From positions 1 to 33,489 of the forward strand of contig QMOF01000001.1 of assembly GCA_003650185.1 (NCBI GenBank): 33,489 nucleotides of DNA, given 5' to 3'. This DNA comes from Chloroflexota bacterium (GTDB taxonomy: Bacteria; Chloroflexota; Dehalococcoidia; UBA2247; RBG-13-53-26). A program made the position numbers and the translations under genes. Shown piece by piece: positions 23,450 to 31,216 of the stretch (its first letter is position 1; each line of letters starts with the position of its first letter). Below the pieces are notes generated by a model, which had not been told where the DNA came from, searched no databases, and worked only from the letters and a program-made list of their open reading frames with translations.

Positions 23450-24646
23450 ATGAGAGGTAAGGTCGCTATCATAGGCGTCGGCATGATTCCCTTCGGGGAG
23501 CTCTTTGAAATGGGCCTGGAGGAAATGGTCCAGCAAGCTTACATCAATTGCCTCAACAGCGTTGATAAGGGGATTTCTACCAAGGATATCAAAGCAGCCT
23601 GGTTCGGGCAGTGGAGCGGTGGCGGTATGATTGGGCAGGGCGCCTTGTGCGGAGCCTCTCTGGCAACCATGATAGGGAATCGGGAAATACCCATAACCAG
23701 GACCGAAAACGGGTGTCCCACCGGGAGCGATGCTTTCAGGAATGCATGCCTCGGGGTTGCCTCCGGCGTTTACGACGTCGTCCTGGCCATGGGGGCTGAG
23801 AAGATGCGGGACAAGCCGGGAGTGGAGTCGCTCATAGCTGCCGGCGGGGGTGGCGGGGGCATCCTGGGTCTACATCCCTCCTGGATGCTGGGCATGGGTG
23901 GACCAGTCTTGCAGGCGCTCTATGCTACCAGGCAGATGCACGAGCTGGGCTACACCATGGAGGACTACGCCAGGGTCGCCGTCAAGAACCATCACAACGG
24001 AGTCGCCTGCCCGTATGCCCACTATCGATTTGAGGTAACTATGGAGCGGGTGCTCAACAGCCCCATTGTCTGCTGGCCGTTGCACCTGCTCGACTGCTGC
24101 CCTCAGACCGACGGCGCTGCCTGCGCCATCGTCTGCCGGGCCGACATAGCCAAGAGCTTCACCGACAAGCCTGTCTACGTCCTGGGTAGCAACACCGGCC
24201 TCGATCACAAGAACATGTGGGACAAGCACAGCTTCGTTGAAATGCTTTCTACAGTCAGGGCGGCCAGAGGGGCCTTCGAGATGGCCGGCATCAAGCCGGA
24301 TGACGTAGACTTCGCTGAGATCCACGATTGTTTCACCAACACGGAGCTGATGAACCTCGAGGACATCGGCTTCTGCAAGAAGGGCGAAGCCGCCAATCTG
24401 CTCAGGGAAGGCTACTGGAACCGTGACGGCGCGAAGCCCATAAACCCAAGTGGAGGGCTAAAGGCGCACGGGCATCCCATAGCTGCCACCGGCATCGGGC
24501 AGATATGCGAAAACTACTGGCAATTGCGAGAAGAGGTAGAACCGGAAAGACAGGTCAAGCTAAAGAATGGTATCGCCCTGAGCCACAACGTGGGCGGGGA
24601 TGCATTCGGCGTTTCGTGCGTCACCATCCTCAGCCGTTCCCTATAA
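23450..24646 (+). CDS. Thiolase (SCP2/acetyl-CoA acetyltransferase-like)
   Basis: A 398-residue thiolase of the SCP2-like branch that pairs with DUF35 proteins. The nucleophile is Cys89 in ENGCPTGSDAF. The second-half active-site residues are in the EIHDCFTNTELMNLEDIGF region, His342 in KAHGHPIAATG, and HNVGGDAFGVSC near the end. A Gly-rich stretch (AAGGGGGGIL) lies in the loop domain. It may condense acetyl-CoA units or cleave a 3-oxoacyl-CoA. BbsB-type thiolases cleave aryl-oxo-succinyl-CoAs. The start ATG overlaps the DUF35 stop region, with GGAGGG just upstream. Confidence 0.92.
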   Translation: MRGKVAIIGVGMIPFGELFEMGLEEMVQQAYINCLNSVDKGISTKDIKAAWFGQWSGGGMIGQGALCGASLATMIGNREIPITRTENGCPTGSDAFRNACLGVASGVYDVVLAMGAEKMRDKPGVESLIAAGGGGGGILGLHPSWMLGMGGPVLQALYATRQMHELGYTMEDYARVAVKNHHNGVACPYAHYRFEVTMERVLNSPIVCWPLHLLDCCPQTDGAACAIVCRADIAKSFTDKPVYVLGSNTGLDHKNMWDKHSFVEMLSTVRAARGAFEMAGIKPDDVDFAEIHDCFTNTELMNLEDIGFCKKGEAANLLREGYWNRDGAKPINPSGGLKAHGHPIAATGIGQICENYWQLREEVEPERQVKLKNGIALSHNVGGDAFGVSCVTILSRSL

Positions 24647-24664
24647 AACGCAAAGGAGGCAAAT

Positions 24665-25687
24665 ATGGCTGGTATTATCGGCTATGGAGTCTACGTTCCC
24701 CGGTATAGATTGAAGCAGGCAGATGCAGCCATCCCGTGGGGAGGCTTCGGAATGGGTGAGAAGTCAGTCTGCGGCTGGGATGAGGACATCATCAGCATGG
24801 CTGCCGAGGCACTCGAGAACGCCGTCAACCATTCCGGCGTTAACGCATCTGACATCGGCGCCCTCTACCTTGGCACTGCTTCTTCGCCATATATTGAACA
24901 ACATGTGGCCCCAATTCTGGCAGAGACGCTGGGCCTGTCCCCCGAAGTGTCTGTGTTGGACTACTGCGGTTCTATTAACGCGGTCGCCGCAGCTTTGCTC
25001 TCCTGCCTGGACGCTATCGAGGCCAAGAGGATCAAGACAGGCATCGTCGTCGGGACCGAGAACCGGCGGGTGGGGCCGGGTACTGAAGGCGAGGTCAGTT
25101 TCGGCGCCGCCGCAGTGGCCCTAGTAATTGGAGACTCAGACACCATCGCCGATATCGAGGGTCGGCAGACGTACTCCACCCTGTTCTATGACAGGTGGCG
25201 GGCGGCAAAAGACAGCTGGGTGTCCAACTACTTTGACTACAGATTCGCGCGCGAATACGGATACCAGAGGCATGTCAGCGGAGCCTGCAAGGGCTTGTTG
25301 GAGAACCTCCAGCGGAAAGGCGATGATTACGACCACGTAGTCTTCCACCAGCCGGACGGCAGGCTTCCCGCACTGGCTGCCCGTGACCTCAAGATCAATC
25401 CCCAGAAGCTGGCTCCAGACCTGACCGGGGCGTTGGGTGACCTGGGCGGCTGCTCTCCTTTCGTTTCTCTGGCCGGCATCCTGGACAACGCCAAGCCTGG
25501 GGCCAAGGTACTTGTCTGCTCTTACGGCTCGGGCCGTAGCGACGCCTTTAGCTTGGTGGTGGGCAACCAGATAGAGAAGAAGAGGGGCAACGGCATTCCT
25601 TTGGAAAAGTACATGGCACGGAAGGCGTATCTCGATTACCCCACTTACCTCCGCCTGACCAACAACCTGGTACGCGCGCCTTACTAG
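24665..25687 (+). CDS. HMG-CoA synthase-like protein lacking the catalytic Glu
   Basis: A 340-residue protein alignable throughout with archaeal-type HMG-CoA synthases: IIGYGVYVPRYRL, SMAAEALENAV, the nucleophile region LDYCGSINA (Cys101), VVFHQPDGRLP (His228) and CSYGSGRSDAFSLVV. Where synthases carry the general acid/base Glu in a G-S-E-S-H-P-Y-like motif, this protein has GTASSPY, with Ala72 in place of Glu. Loss of that residue abolishes normal HMG-CoA synthesis in studied enzymes, so it probably does a different Claisen-type reaction or an acyl transfer, or is a structural subunit of the thiolase-DUF35 complex. AAAGGAGG precedes the ATG. Confidence 0.88.
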   Translation: MAGIIGYGVYVPRYRLKQADAAIPWGGFGMGEKSVCGWDEDIISMAAEALENAVNHSGVNASDIGALYLGTASSPYIEQHVAPILAETLGLSPEVSVLDYCGSINAVAAALLSCLDAIEAKRIKTGIVVGTENRRVGPGTEGEVSFGAAAVALVIGDSDTIADIEGRQTYSTLFYDRWRAAKDSWVSNYFDYRFAREYGYQRHVSGACKGLLENLQRKGDDYDHVVFHQPDGRLPALAARDLKINPQKLAPDLTGALGDLGGCSPFVSLAGILDNAKPGAKVLVCSYGSGRSDAFSLVVGNQIEKKRGNGIPLEKYMARKAYLDYPTYLRLTNNLVRAPY

Positions 25688-25723
25688 GTGCGGCATACAA
25701 CTAATACCCGGCAGAAATTGAAG

Positions 25724-25751
25724 GAAGCCCGAGGATGCATCCTCGGGCTTC
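25724..25751. terminator. Bidirectional hairpin between convergent genes
   Basis: A perfect 28-base palindrome starts GAAGCCCGAGGA and ends TCCTCGGGCTTC, centred on TGCA. It sits between the HMGCS-like gene and the convergent meaB gene, the usual place of a two-way terminator. T-runs on either side are short. Confidence 0.75.
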
Positions 25752-25792
25752 TGATTACCTTGCCTCTCGGCTCGCTGTAGAGTGTCGACCGC

Positions 25793-26785
25793 TCAGCCGC
25801 CGACCTGCCTGCGTTTCTCCCTCGCCCGCTGCAACCAGTTCTCAATCAGCGCTTCATTGGTAAGGATGTCTCTGGCCACAGTGTAGGGGTCAGCCTCACC
25901 GCTCTCCACTTTCTCAAAGTACTTGGCCATCTGTCTGTCGCTCTCGATCTCTTGCGTGATCTCCGTCATCACGCTGTACTCGATAGTCCGGAGCAAGTCA
26001 TTCCTCCGCTGGCCCGATCGCTTGGCGGCAAGCCGACCACTCTCCTCCAGCGCCTGTCGGTGCCGCTCGATCTGCCGATATAGCTCATCGATTCCCACGT
26101 CGTTGACGGCCTGGGTAGCCACCACGGGCACGTCCCACCACGACTGCTTCGGACTCTCGTGCAGCATTCCCTCCAGTTCAGCCACCAGGTACTCCGCCCC
26201 CGGGCGGTCAGCCTTGTTCACGACGAAGACATCCGCAATCTCCATCAGTCCAGCTTTCATCGTCTGAACGCTGTCACCTGCTCCCGGAACGAGGACAACC
26301 ACAGTGGTATCCGTCGCCTCTATTATGTCAATCTCGGTCTGTCCCACCCCCACCGTCTCCACGAAAATGATGTCCTTACCACAAGCATCGAACACCTTTA
26401 CCACACTGGATGCAGTCCTGGGCAGCCCTCCAGGGCTGCCCCTGGTTGCCATGCTGCGGATAAACACACCCTCGTCCAGGTAATGCTGCGGCATCCTCAC
26501 CCGGTCTCCCAGTATCGCACCACCAGAGAAGGGACTGGTTGGATCGGCAGCCACTATTGCCACCTCGAGCCCTTTTTCTCTGGCGATAGATGCCAGTTTG
26601 CCCACCAGAGTGCTCTTGCCCGCGCCCGGCGGCCCTGTGATACCCACAGAATAGCCCTTGCCGCTACGAGGATACACAGCCCTCATTACGTCCCTCGCCT
26701 CAGGCCCTCCCCTCTCCACCAGCGTAACCAGCTTTGCCAGGGCCTGCCTATCACCAGCCAGCGCCCGCTCGATTAGTTCCATCAT
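25793..26785 (-). CDS. meaB: MeaB/ArgK-family GTPase, chaperone of B12-dependent acyl-CoA mutases
   Basis: A 330-residue SIMIBI-class G protein that loads and protects adenosylcobalamin in acyl-CoA mutases. Motifs are the P-loop GPPGAGKS at 51-58, AADPTSPFSGGAILGDRVRM (base and switch region), FVETVGVGQTEI (switch II) and VNKAD (G4). A C-terminal dimerisation arm has LENWLQRAREKRRQ-like sequence (here LIENWLQRAR). The gene is transcribed divergently from the mutase operon, with about 190 bases between starts, which fixes its client as the adjacent mutases. GAGG lies about seven bases upstream of the ATG. Confidence 0.95.
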   Translation of the reverse strand: MMELIERALAGDRQALAKLVTLVERGGPEARDVMRAVYPRSGKGYSVGITGPPGAGKSTLVGKLASIAREKGLEVAIVAADPTSPFSGGAILGDRVRMPQHYLDEGVFIRSMATRGSPGGLPRTASSVVKVFDACGKDIIFVETVGVGQTEIDIIEATDTTVVVLVPGAGDSVQTMKAGLMEIADVFVVNKADRPGAEYLVAELEGMLHESPKQSWWDVPVVATQAVNDVGIDELYRQIERHRQALEESGRLAAKRSGQRRNDLLRTIEYSVMTEITQEIESDRQMAKYFEKVESGEADPYTVARDILTNEALIENWLQRAREKRRQVGG

Positions 26786-26849
26786 TACCTTTCCTCGTAC
26801 GATCTAACCCTGCCGTCGCTCCAGAGAACCATCCGTTCGTGCCCAGCTT

Positions 26850-26878
26850 TTGCAATAGCAGCACAGTACTGATATTAT
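26850..26878 (+). promoter_or_regulatory. Promoter of the mutase operon
   Basis: TTGCAA (26850-26855) and TATTAT (26873-26878) are 17 bases apart, and an overlapping TATAAT begins at 26876. The start codon follows about 95 bases later behind AAGGAGG. I saw no cobalamin-riboswitch B12 box in the leader. Confidence 0.5.
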
Positions 26879-26973
26879 AATAAGCGACCACACGATTTCA
26901 AACGTCTCAGAACATGCTCAACAGGGGGCCGTTCGCGGCCCTCCGGCTAGGGGACAGGACAAGGAGGCACCAT

Positions 26974-28575
26974 ATGGCTGGTAGCGATGAGGGTAAAGTC
27001 ACCACGGCATCCGGTGTCCCGGTAAAGGACATCTACACGCCTGATGACATCAAGCACATAGACTACGAGAGAGATATCGGGATACCAGGTAAGCCTCCCT
27101 TCACTCGGGGCGTCTACGCTACCATGTACAGGGGACAGCTATGGACTATCAGGCGCCTGACCGGGTTCAACACACCTGAGGACACCAACCGTCGCTATCG
27201 GGAAGAGTACGAGTTGGGGCAGACAGGCTTCTCCATAGCCCCTGACATCTCAACAGCCGTCGGCATGGACGCCGACGACCCCAGGGTATCGGCCGACGTC
27301 GGCCATGCTGGTGTGCCCATATACTCCGTTGAGGATATGGAGACGGTCTTCAACGGTCTGCCTATAGAGAAATGCTCCACCTTTCTGGCTGACAGGGTAG
27401 GGGGACTGCTAACGCCAGCCTACTTCCTCATGGCCGAGAAGCGGGGTATACCGCTCAACCAGGTCAGGGGCACCACCGCCAACGATCTTTGCACCTGGAG
27501 CTCGATTGACCTGTTCAACCAGCCGCCGCCCGATGGCTTCTTGCGGTATGCTGTGGACCTCATCGAGTGGTGTACCCAGAACGCGCCGCGGTGGTATCCG
27601 GTATCCTTCAACTCTTACAACCCGCGGGATAACGGCATAAACGCCGTCCAGGAGATGGGCATGCTCATGGCGACTGTCATCCAGTACGTCGAGGAAGCGA
27701 AACGCCGTGGGCGGGTGCCTCTCGACAGGTTCGTCCGGCGCTTCGCTTTCAACATGGCAATGCACAGCGACTTCTTCGAAGAAATAGCCAAACTCCGGGC
27801 CTCACGCCGCCTGCTGCAGAGGATTATGAAGGAAAGGTACGGCATCGAAGACCCCGCCTGTGGTCAGCTTCGTGTCCACGTCCAGAGTTCAGGCTCAACC
27901 CATACCCACCAGGAACCTTTGAACAACCTGGTCCGCATTGCCTACCAGGTTATGGCTGGCGTCCTGGGTGGGGCACAGTCGATACACGCCAACGGGTATG
28001 ATGAAGCAGTCTGCCTTCCCACCGATCAGGCAATGCTGCTGGCCATCAGAACGGAACAAATCGTCGCCCTGGAGACGAATGTCACCAACACGGTTGACCC
28101 ACTGGGTGGCTCGTACTACATCGAGAGCCTCACGAAAGAACTGGAAGAGCGCGCCTGGGACTATATCAAGAAGATCGAGGACCAAGGTGGCATGGCCGAA
28201 GCCATCAAGTCCGGCTGGATTCATAGGGAATACAAGAAGGCCATAATCGAGCATGAGCGCAAGCTGGCGTCCGGCGAGATCACAGTTGTAGGAGTGAACA
28301 AGTTTCGCCTGGAAAAGGAACCCTATGAGGTACCCATCTTCAGGCCTGACCCCAGGTCGCCTGACATCCTGATCGAAAGGGTCAAGCGCCTTCGCGAGCA
28401 AAGGGACGATGCGGAGGTCGCCCGAGCGCTAAAGAATCTTGAGGCGGTTGTTCGCAGCGAGGAGAATACTTTCCCTGCCATAATGGAAGCTGTCAAAGCT
28501 CATGTCACCCCGGGCGAGATGGCGAGAATCCAGCTCGAAGTCTATGGACCATGGACCTACCCCATCGGGGGATAG
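26974..28575 (+). CDS. B12-dependent acyl-CoA mutase catalytic subunit, divergent (mutA1)
   Basis: A 533-residue TIM-barrel subunit of the methylmalonyl-CoA mutase family without its own B12 domain. Recognisable parts are FTRGVYATMYRGQLWTIR, LGQTGFSIAPDIST, DFFEEIAKLRASRR, VQSSGSTHTHQEP, GGAQSIHANGYDEAVCLP, VDPLGGSYYIE and VVGVNKFR. Compared with methylmalonyl-CoA mutase from memory, the Tyr89 position (RQYAGF) is Leu62 (RRLTGF), the Arg207 position is Asp179 (WSSID), and the catalytic His244 is Asn216 (SYN after a retained Tyr). These are the residues that set substrate and protect the radical, so methylmalonyl-CoA is unlikely to be the substrate. The start ATG follows AAGGAGG by seven bases. 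An upstream in-frame extension is rejected. Confidence 0.9.
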   Translation: MAGSDEGKVTTASGVPVKDIYTPDDIKHIDYERDIGIPGKPPFTRGVYATMYRGQLWTIRRLTGFNTPEDTNRRYREEYELGQTGFSIAPDISTAVGMDADDPRVSADVGHAGVPIYSVEDMETVFNGLPIEKCSTFLADRVGGLLTPAYFLMAEKRGIPLNQVRGTTANDLCTWSSIDLFNQPPPDGFLRYAVDLIEWCTQNAPRWYPVSFNSYNPRDNGINAVQEMGMLMATVIQYVEEAKRRGRVPLDRFVRRFAFNMAMHSDFFEEIAKLRASRRLLQRIMKERYGIEDPACGQLRVHVQSSGSTHTHQEPLNNLVRIAYQVMAGVLGGAQSIHANGYDEAVCLPTDQAMLLAIRTEQIVALETNVTNTVDPLGGSYYIESLTKELEERAWDYIKKIEDQGGMAEAIKSGWIHREYKKAIIEHERKLASGEITVVGVNKFRLEKEPYEVPIFRPDPRSPDILIERVKRLREQRDDAEVARALKNLEAVVRSEENTFPAIMEAVKAHVTPGEMARIQLEVYGPWTYPIGG

Positions 28576-28593
28576 AAAAAAGGAGAGCGGGCT

Positions 28594-29007
28594 ATGGACA
28601 AGAACAAAGTCAAGATATTGATGGCTAAACCGGGTCTGGAGGGGCATTGGCGTGGGATTATTGCAGTCAGTAGCGCGTTCAGGGATGCTGGTTTCGAGGT
28701 AATATACGGCGGCCATATGCTCCCTGCGGAGATCGCTGCCACGGCTGTCCAGGAAGACGTTGACATAGTCGGCTTGAGCATCCTGTCATCCAACTACATG
28801 CGCCTGGTATCCGAGACGGTAAAGGAACTGAAGGACCGCGGCAGGGGCGATGTCATGATCCTGCTCGGTGGAATCATATACAAGGAAGACTTCCCCGCCC
28901 TTAAAGAAATGGGGGTGGCTGAGATCTTCCTCCCCGGGACTCCACTCGACGAGATCGTCGAATTCGTCCGTCGCAATACCTCCGAGGCTTCCCAGAAGGT
29001 AAGTTAG
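28594..29007 (+). CDS. B12-binding small subunit of the acyl-CoA mutase (mutB)
   Basis: A 137-residue flavodoxin-like cobalamin-binding domain. KILMAKPGLEGHWRG near the N-terminus contains the base-off ligand His18. GLSILSSNY and ILLGGII are the other two cobalamin-tail contacts, and VAEIFLPGTPLDEIV ends the fold. The signature DxHxxG reads ExHxxG here (Glu16-Gly-His18), so the Asp that hydrogen-bonds the cobalt-ligating His is Glu. The gene lies between the two catalytic genes and must serve one or both. It follows mutA1 by 18 bases with GGAG as ribosome site. Confidence 0.95.
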   Translation: MDKNKVKILMAKPGLEGHWRGIIAVSSAFRDAGFEVIYGGHMLPAEIAATAVQEDVDIVGLSILSSNYMRLVSETVKELKDRGRGDVMILLGGIIYKEDFPALKEMGVAEIFLPGTPLDEIVEFVRRNTSEASQKVS

Positions 29008-29053
29008 ACACACCAGCGCAGCGCCCCTAAGTCTGCCAGCGAAGGAGACCGCA

Positions 29054-30649
29054 ATGGCTGATGGACAGCAGGTTTGTTCGGCATCGGGCATCCCGATAAA
29101 GAATATCTACACCCCAGAGGACACCAAAGACATAGACTACGATAGGGACCTTGGCCTTGCAGGGCAACCCCCTTTCACCCGTGGAGTATACCCTACCATG
29201 TACCGCGGCAGACTGTGGACCATCAGGCGGTTGAGCGGGTTTAACACCCCCGAGGAGACTAACAAGCTCTACAGGGAAGAATACGAGCTGGGCCAGACGG
29301 GCTTCTCGGTAGCCCCGGACGTCTCTACGGTAGTCGGGCTCGACGCCGATGACCCCTGGGTCACTGCCGATATCGGGCACGCGGGCGTGCCCATGTCTTC
29401 CCTTGAAGATGTCCAGGCCACCTTTGAAGGTCTGCCGATAGAGAAGGTTTCGACGTACATGGCAGACAGGTGTGGCGCAGTCAACACAGCCATGTACTTT
29501 GTCATGGCCGAAGAGAGAGGCCTGGACCTCCAGGAGATCAGGGGCACCACGGCGAACGACCTGCTTAGCTGGAGCGTTCCCGCTCTGATCAATCAGCCAC
29601 CACCTCAGGCATACGTCAGGTATGCCGTTGACTTCATCGAGTGGTGCACCGAGCACGCTCCAAAGTGGAACCCGGTCTCGTTCGACTCCTACAACGCCAG
29701 GGACTGCGGTCTGAACGCAGTCCAGGAGCTGGGCATGCTCATGGCCACCGCTATTCAGTATATTGAGGAGGAGAAGAAAAGGGGCAGAGTGTCCCTTGAC
29801 CGGTTCGTCAGGCGCTTTTCTTTCAACACAGGTCTGCACAACGACTTCTTCGAGGAGATTGCCAAGCTGCGCGCCGCCCGCCGGATGTGGCACAGGGTTA
29901 TCCGGGAGAGGTATGGTATCGAAGACCCGCGCTGCGCCTTGTTCCGAGTGCACGTTCAGAGCTCCGGCTCGACGCACACCACCCAGGAACCGCTGAACAA
30001 CGTGATCCGAATCGCCTACCAAGTGCTGGCCGGCGTTCTCGGCGGGGCCCAGTCAATACATGCCAACGGCTACGATGAGGGTGTCTGTCTGCCCACTGAC
30101 CAGTCCATGCTCCTGTCCATCAGAACGGAGCAGATAGCTGCCCTGGAGACAAATGTGACCAACACCATAGACCCTGTTGGCGGTTCGTACTACGTCGAAT
30201 CATTGACCAACCAGATCGAGGAACGTGCCTGGCAGTACGTGCAGAAGATCGAGGATATGGGCGGCATGGCGGAGGCTATAGCCTGCGGATGGGTCCACAG
30301 GGAGTACATGGACGCTACGATTGAGCATGAACGCAGGCTGGCGTCGGGGGACATTACCATTGTGGGCGTGAACAAGTTCCGTATGGAGAAGGAACCATAT
30401 GAGGTGCCCATCTTCCGATGGGACCCTGAGGCACCTGACAAACAGATCGAGAGGCTCAAGAAGTTCAAGAAGAACCGCGATCAGTCCCGGGTTAACCAGG
30501 CGCTGCAGGAACTTGAGAGAGTCACCCGCAGCGGGGAGAACGTCTACCCGGCAGTTATGGAGGCGGTCAGGGCTGGGGGCACATTGGGGGAGATAGCCGG
30601 CGTGCAGCACAAGGTCTATGGCGTCTGGCACCATCCCATAGGAGTGTAG
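29054..30649 (+). CDS. B12-dependent acyl-CoA mutase catalytic subunit, second divergent copy (mutA2)
   Basis: A 531-residue paralogue of mutA1, alignable along its whole length without gaps of note and highly similar. The Tyr89 position is again Leu (Leu60, RRLSGF) and the His244 position again Asn (Asn214). The Arg207 position is Ala177 (WSVPA) instead of Asp. The two copies thus share one altered chemistry but differ at a pocket residue that fixes the acyl group. GGAG lies six bases ahead of the ATG. Either the copies form a heteromeric enzyme with mutB, or they are two enzymes sharing one B12 subunit. Both readings are open. Confidence 0.9.
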   Translation: MADGQQVCSASGIPIKNIYTPEDTKDIDYDRDLGLAGQPPFTRGVYPTMYRGRLWTIRRLSGFNTPEETNKLYREEYELGQTGFSVAPDVSTVVGLDADDPWVTADIGHAGVPMSSLEDVQATFEGLPIEKVSTYMADRCGAVNTAMYFVMAEERGLDLQEIRGTTANDLLSWSVPALINQPPPQAYVRYAVDFIEWCTEHAPKWNPVSFDSYNARDCGLNAVQELGMLMATAIQYIEEEKKRGRVSLDRFVRRFSFNTGLHNDFFEEIAKLRAARRMWHRVIRERYGIEDPRCALFRVHVQSSGSTHTTQEPLNNVIRIAYQVLAGVLGGAQSIHANGYDEGVCLPTDQSMLLSIRTEQIAALETNVTNTIDPVGGSYYVESLTNQIEERAWQYVQKIEDMGGMAEAIACGWVHREYMDATIEHERRLASGDITIVGVNKFRMEKEPYEVPIFRWDPEAPDKQIERLKKFKKNRDQSRVNQALQELERVTRSGENVYPAVMEAVRAGGTLGEIAGVQHKVYGVWHHPIGV

Positions 30650-30684
30650 GGCGGCAGACGTTTTCCTGCTACGGCAAGCATAGG

Positions 30685-30725
30685 ACAGCCGGTGAACCGC
30701 GCTGACCACCTGGTTCACCGGCTGT
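30685..30725 (+). terminator. Strong hairpin after the mutase operon
   Basis: A 14-bp perfect stem, ACAGCCGGTGAACC with GGTTCACCGGCTGT, encloses a 13-base loop. It lies 36 bases after the mutA2 stop. No T-run follows, so it may be a weak terminator or an mRNA 3' stabiliser. Confidence 0.6.
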
Positions 30726-30763
30726 TCAGAGAGTCGGGCGTGTTGTGCCATGCGGCATTCAGC

Positions 30764-30792
30764 TTGACACACGGCAGGGGCTAATCTATACT
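30764..30792 (+). promoter_or_regulatory. Near-consensus sigma-70 promoter
   Basis: TTGACA (30764-30769), 17 bases, TATACT (30787-30792). This is the best promoter match in the window. A transcript would start near 30800, more than 400 bases before the next clear gene. Confidence 0.75.
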
Positions 30793-30799
30793 TTAGACA

Positions 30800-31216
30800 G
30801 TGCCTGGGTTCAGTTCCGAGGTGAGTGAAGCAATGGGGGTTCGTGTCTACTGCAGGCGCAGGCGCTTGGGTAGCAGCGGTGATCGGAGCAGAACGTCAGT
30901 CAGGAAAGGGCATCGGGCGTCAGGCAAATCCGGGCAGTCCGCCCACAGCACATCGTTGATCGTATGACTGTTCCCGCAAAGGTTACTCCCCCCAAGGTGT
31001 TGACTTCTGAATTGCCACCCGAGGGTGTAAACTGTCGGCCAGCGTTGTGAGTTGGAGAAACAGGCTGCGGGGAGCCAGGCCGTGGGGCTGGACATCAGGA
31101 CACCGGCTTGTGATGGCAGTGCCTGTGATATCCCTTGTTCCTTAGCGGCAACGAAGGAAAGCGTTTGCCGCAGCGGGCAAGGGTAGCCGGAAAAGCCAGC
31201 TGTCAAGGAGGAGCAA
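30800..31216 (+). other. Long leader without a convincing gene; possible structured RNA
   Basis: About 417 bases between the promoter and the CdhB-like gene. One 44-codon frame (30833-30967, ATG after GAGGTG) gives a very basic, low-information peptide and is doubtful. Near the end three stems compete: TTCCTT/AAGGAA (31138-31143 with 31154-31159), GCGGCAA/TTGCCGC (31145-31151 with 31165-31171) and TTGCC/GGCAA (31165-31169 with 31176-31180). Mutually exclusive stems just upstream of the ribosome site (31205-31211) resemble a regulatory leader. I recognise no known riboswitch class. Confidence 0.35.

Noticed and set aside
26786..26973. Cobalamin riboswitch ahead of the B12-dependent mutase operon
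   Set aside because: No B12-box (GCCACTG-like) or the conserved core bases were found in this leader, nor in 30800-31216.
26974..30649. Plain methylmalonyl-CoA mutase for propionate metabolism
   Set aside because: The Tyr, Arg and His residues that define that activity are all replaced in both catalytic subunits.
30833..30967. 44-codon frame with GAGGTG ahead of its ATG, just after the strong promoter
   Set aside because: Very basic, low-information peptide with no family. Kept only as a remark in the leader entry.
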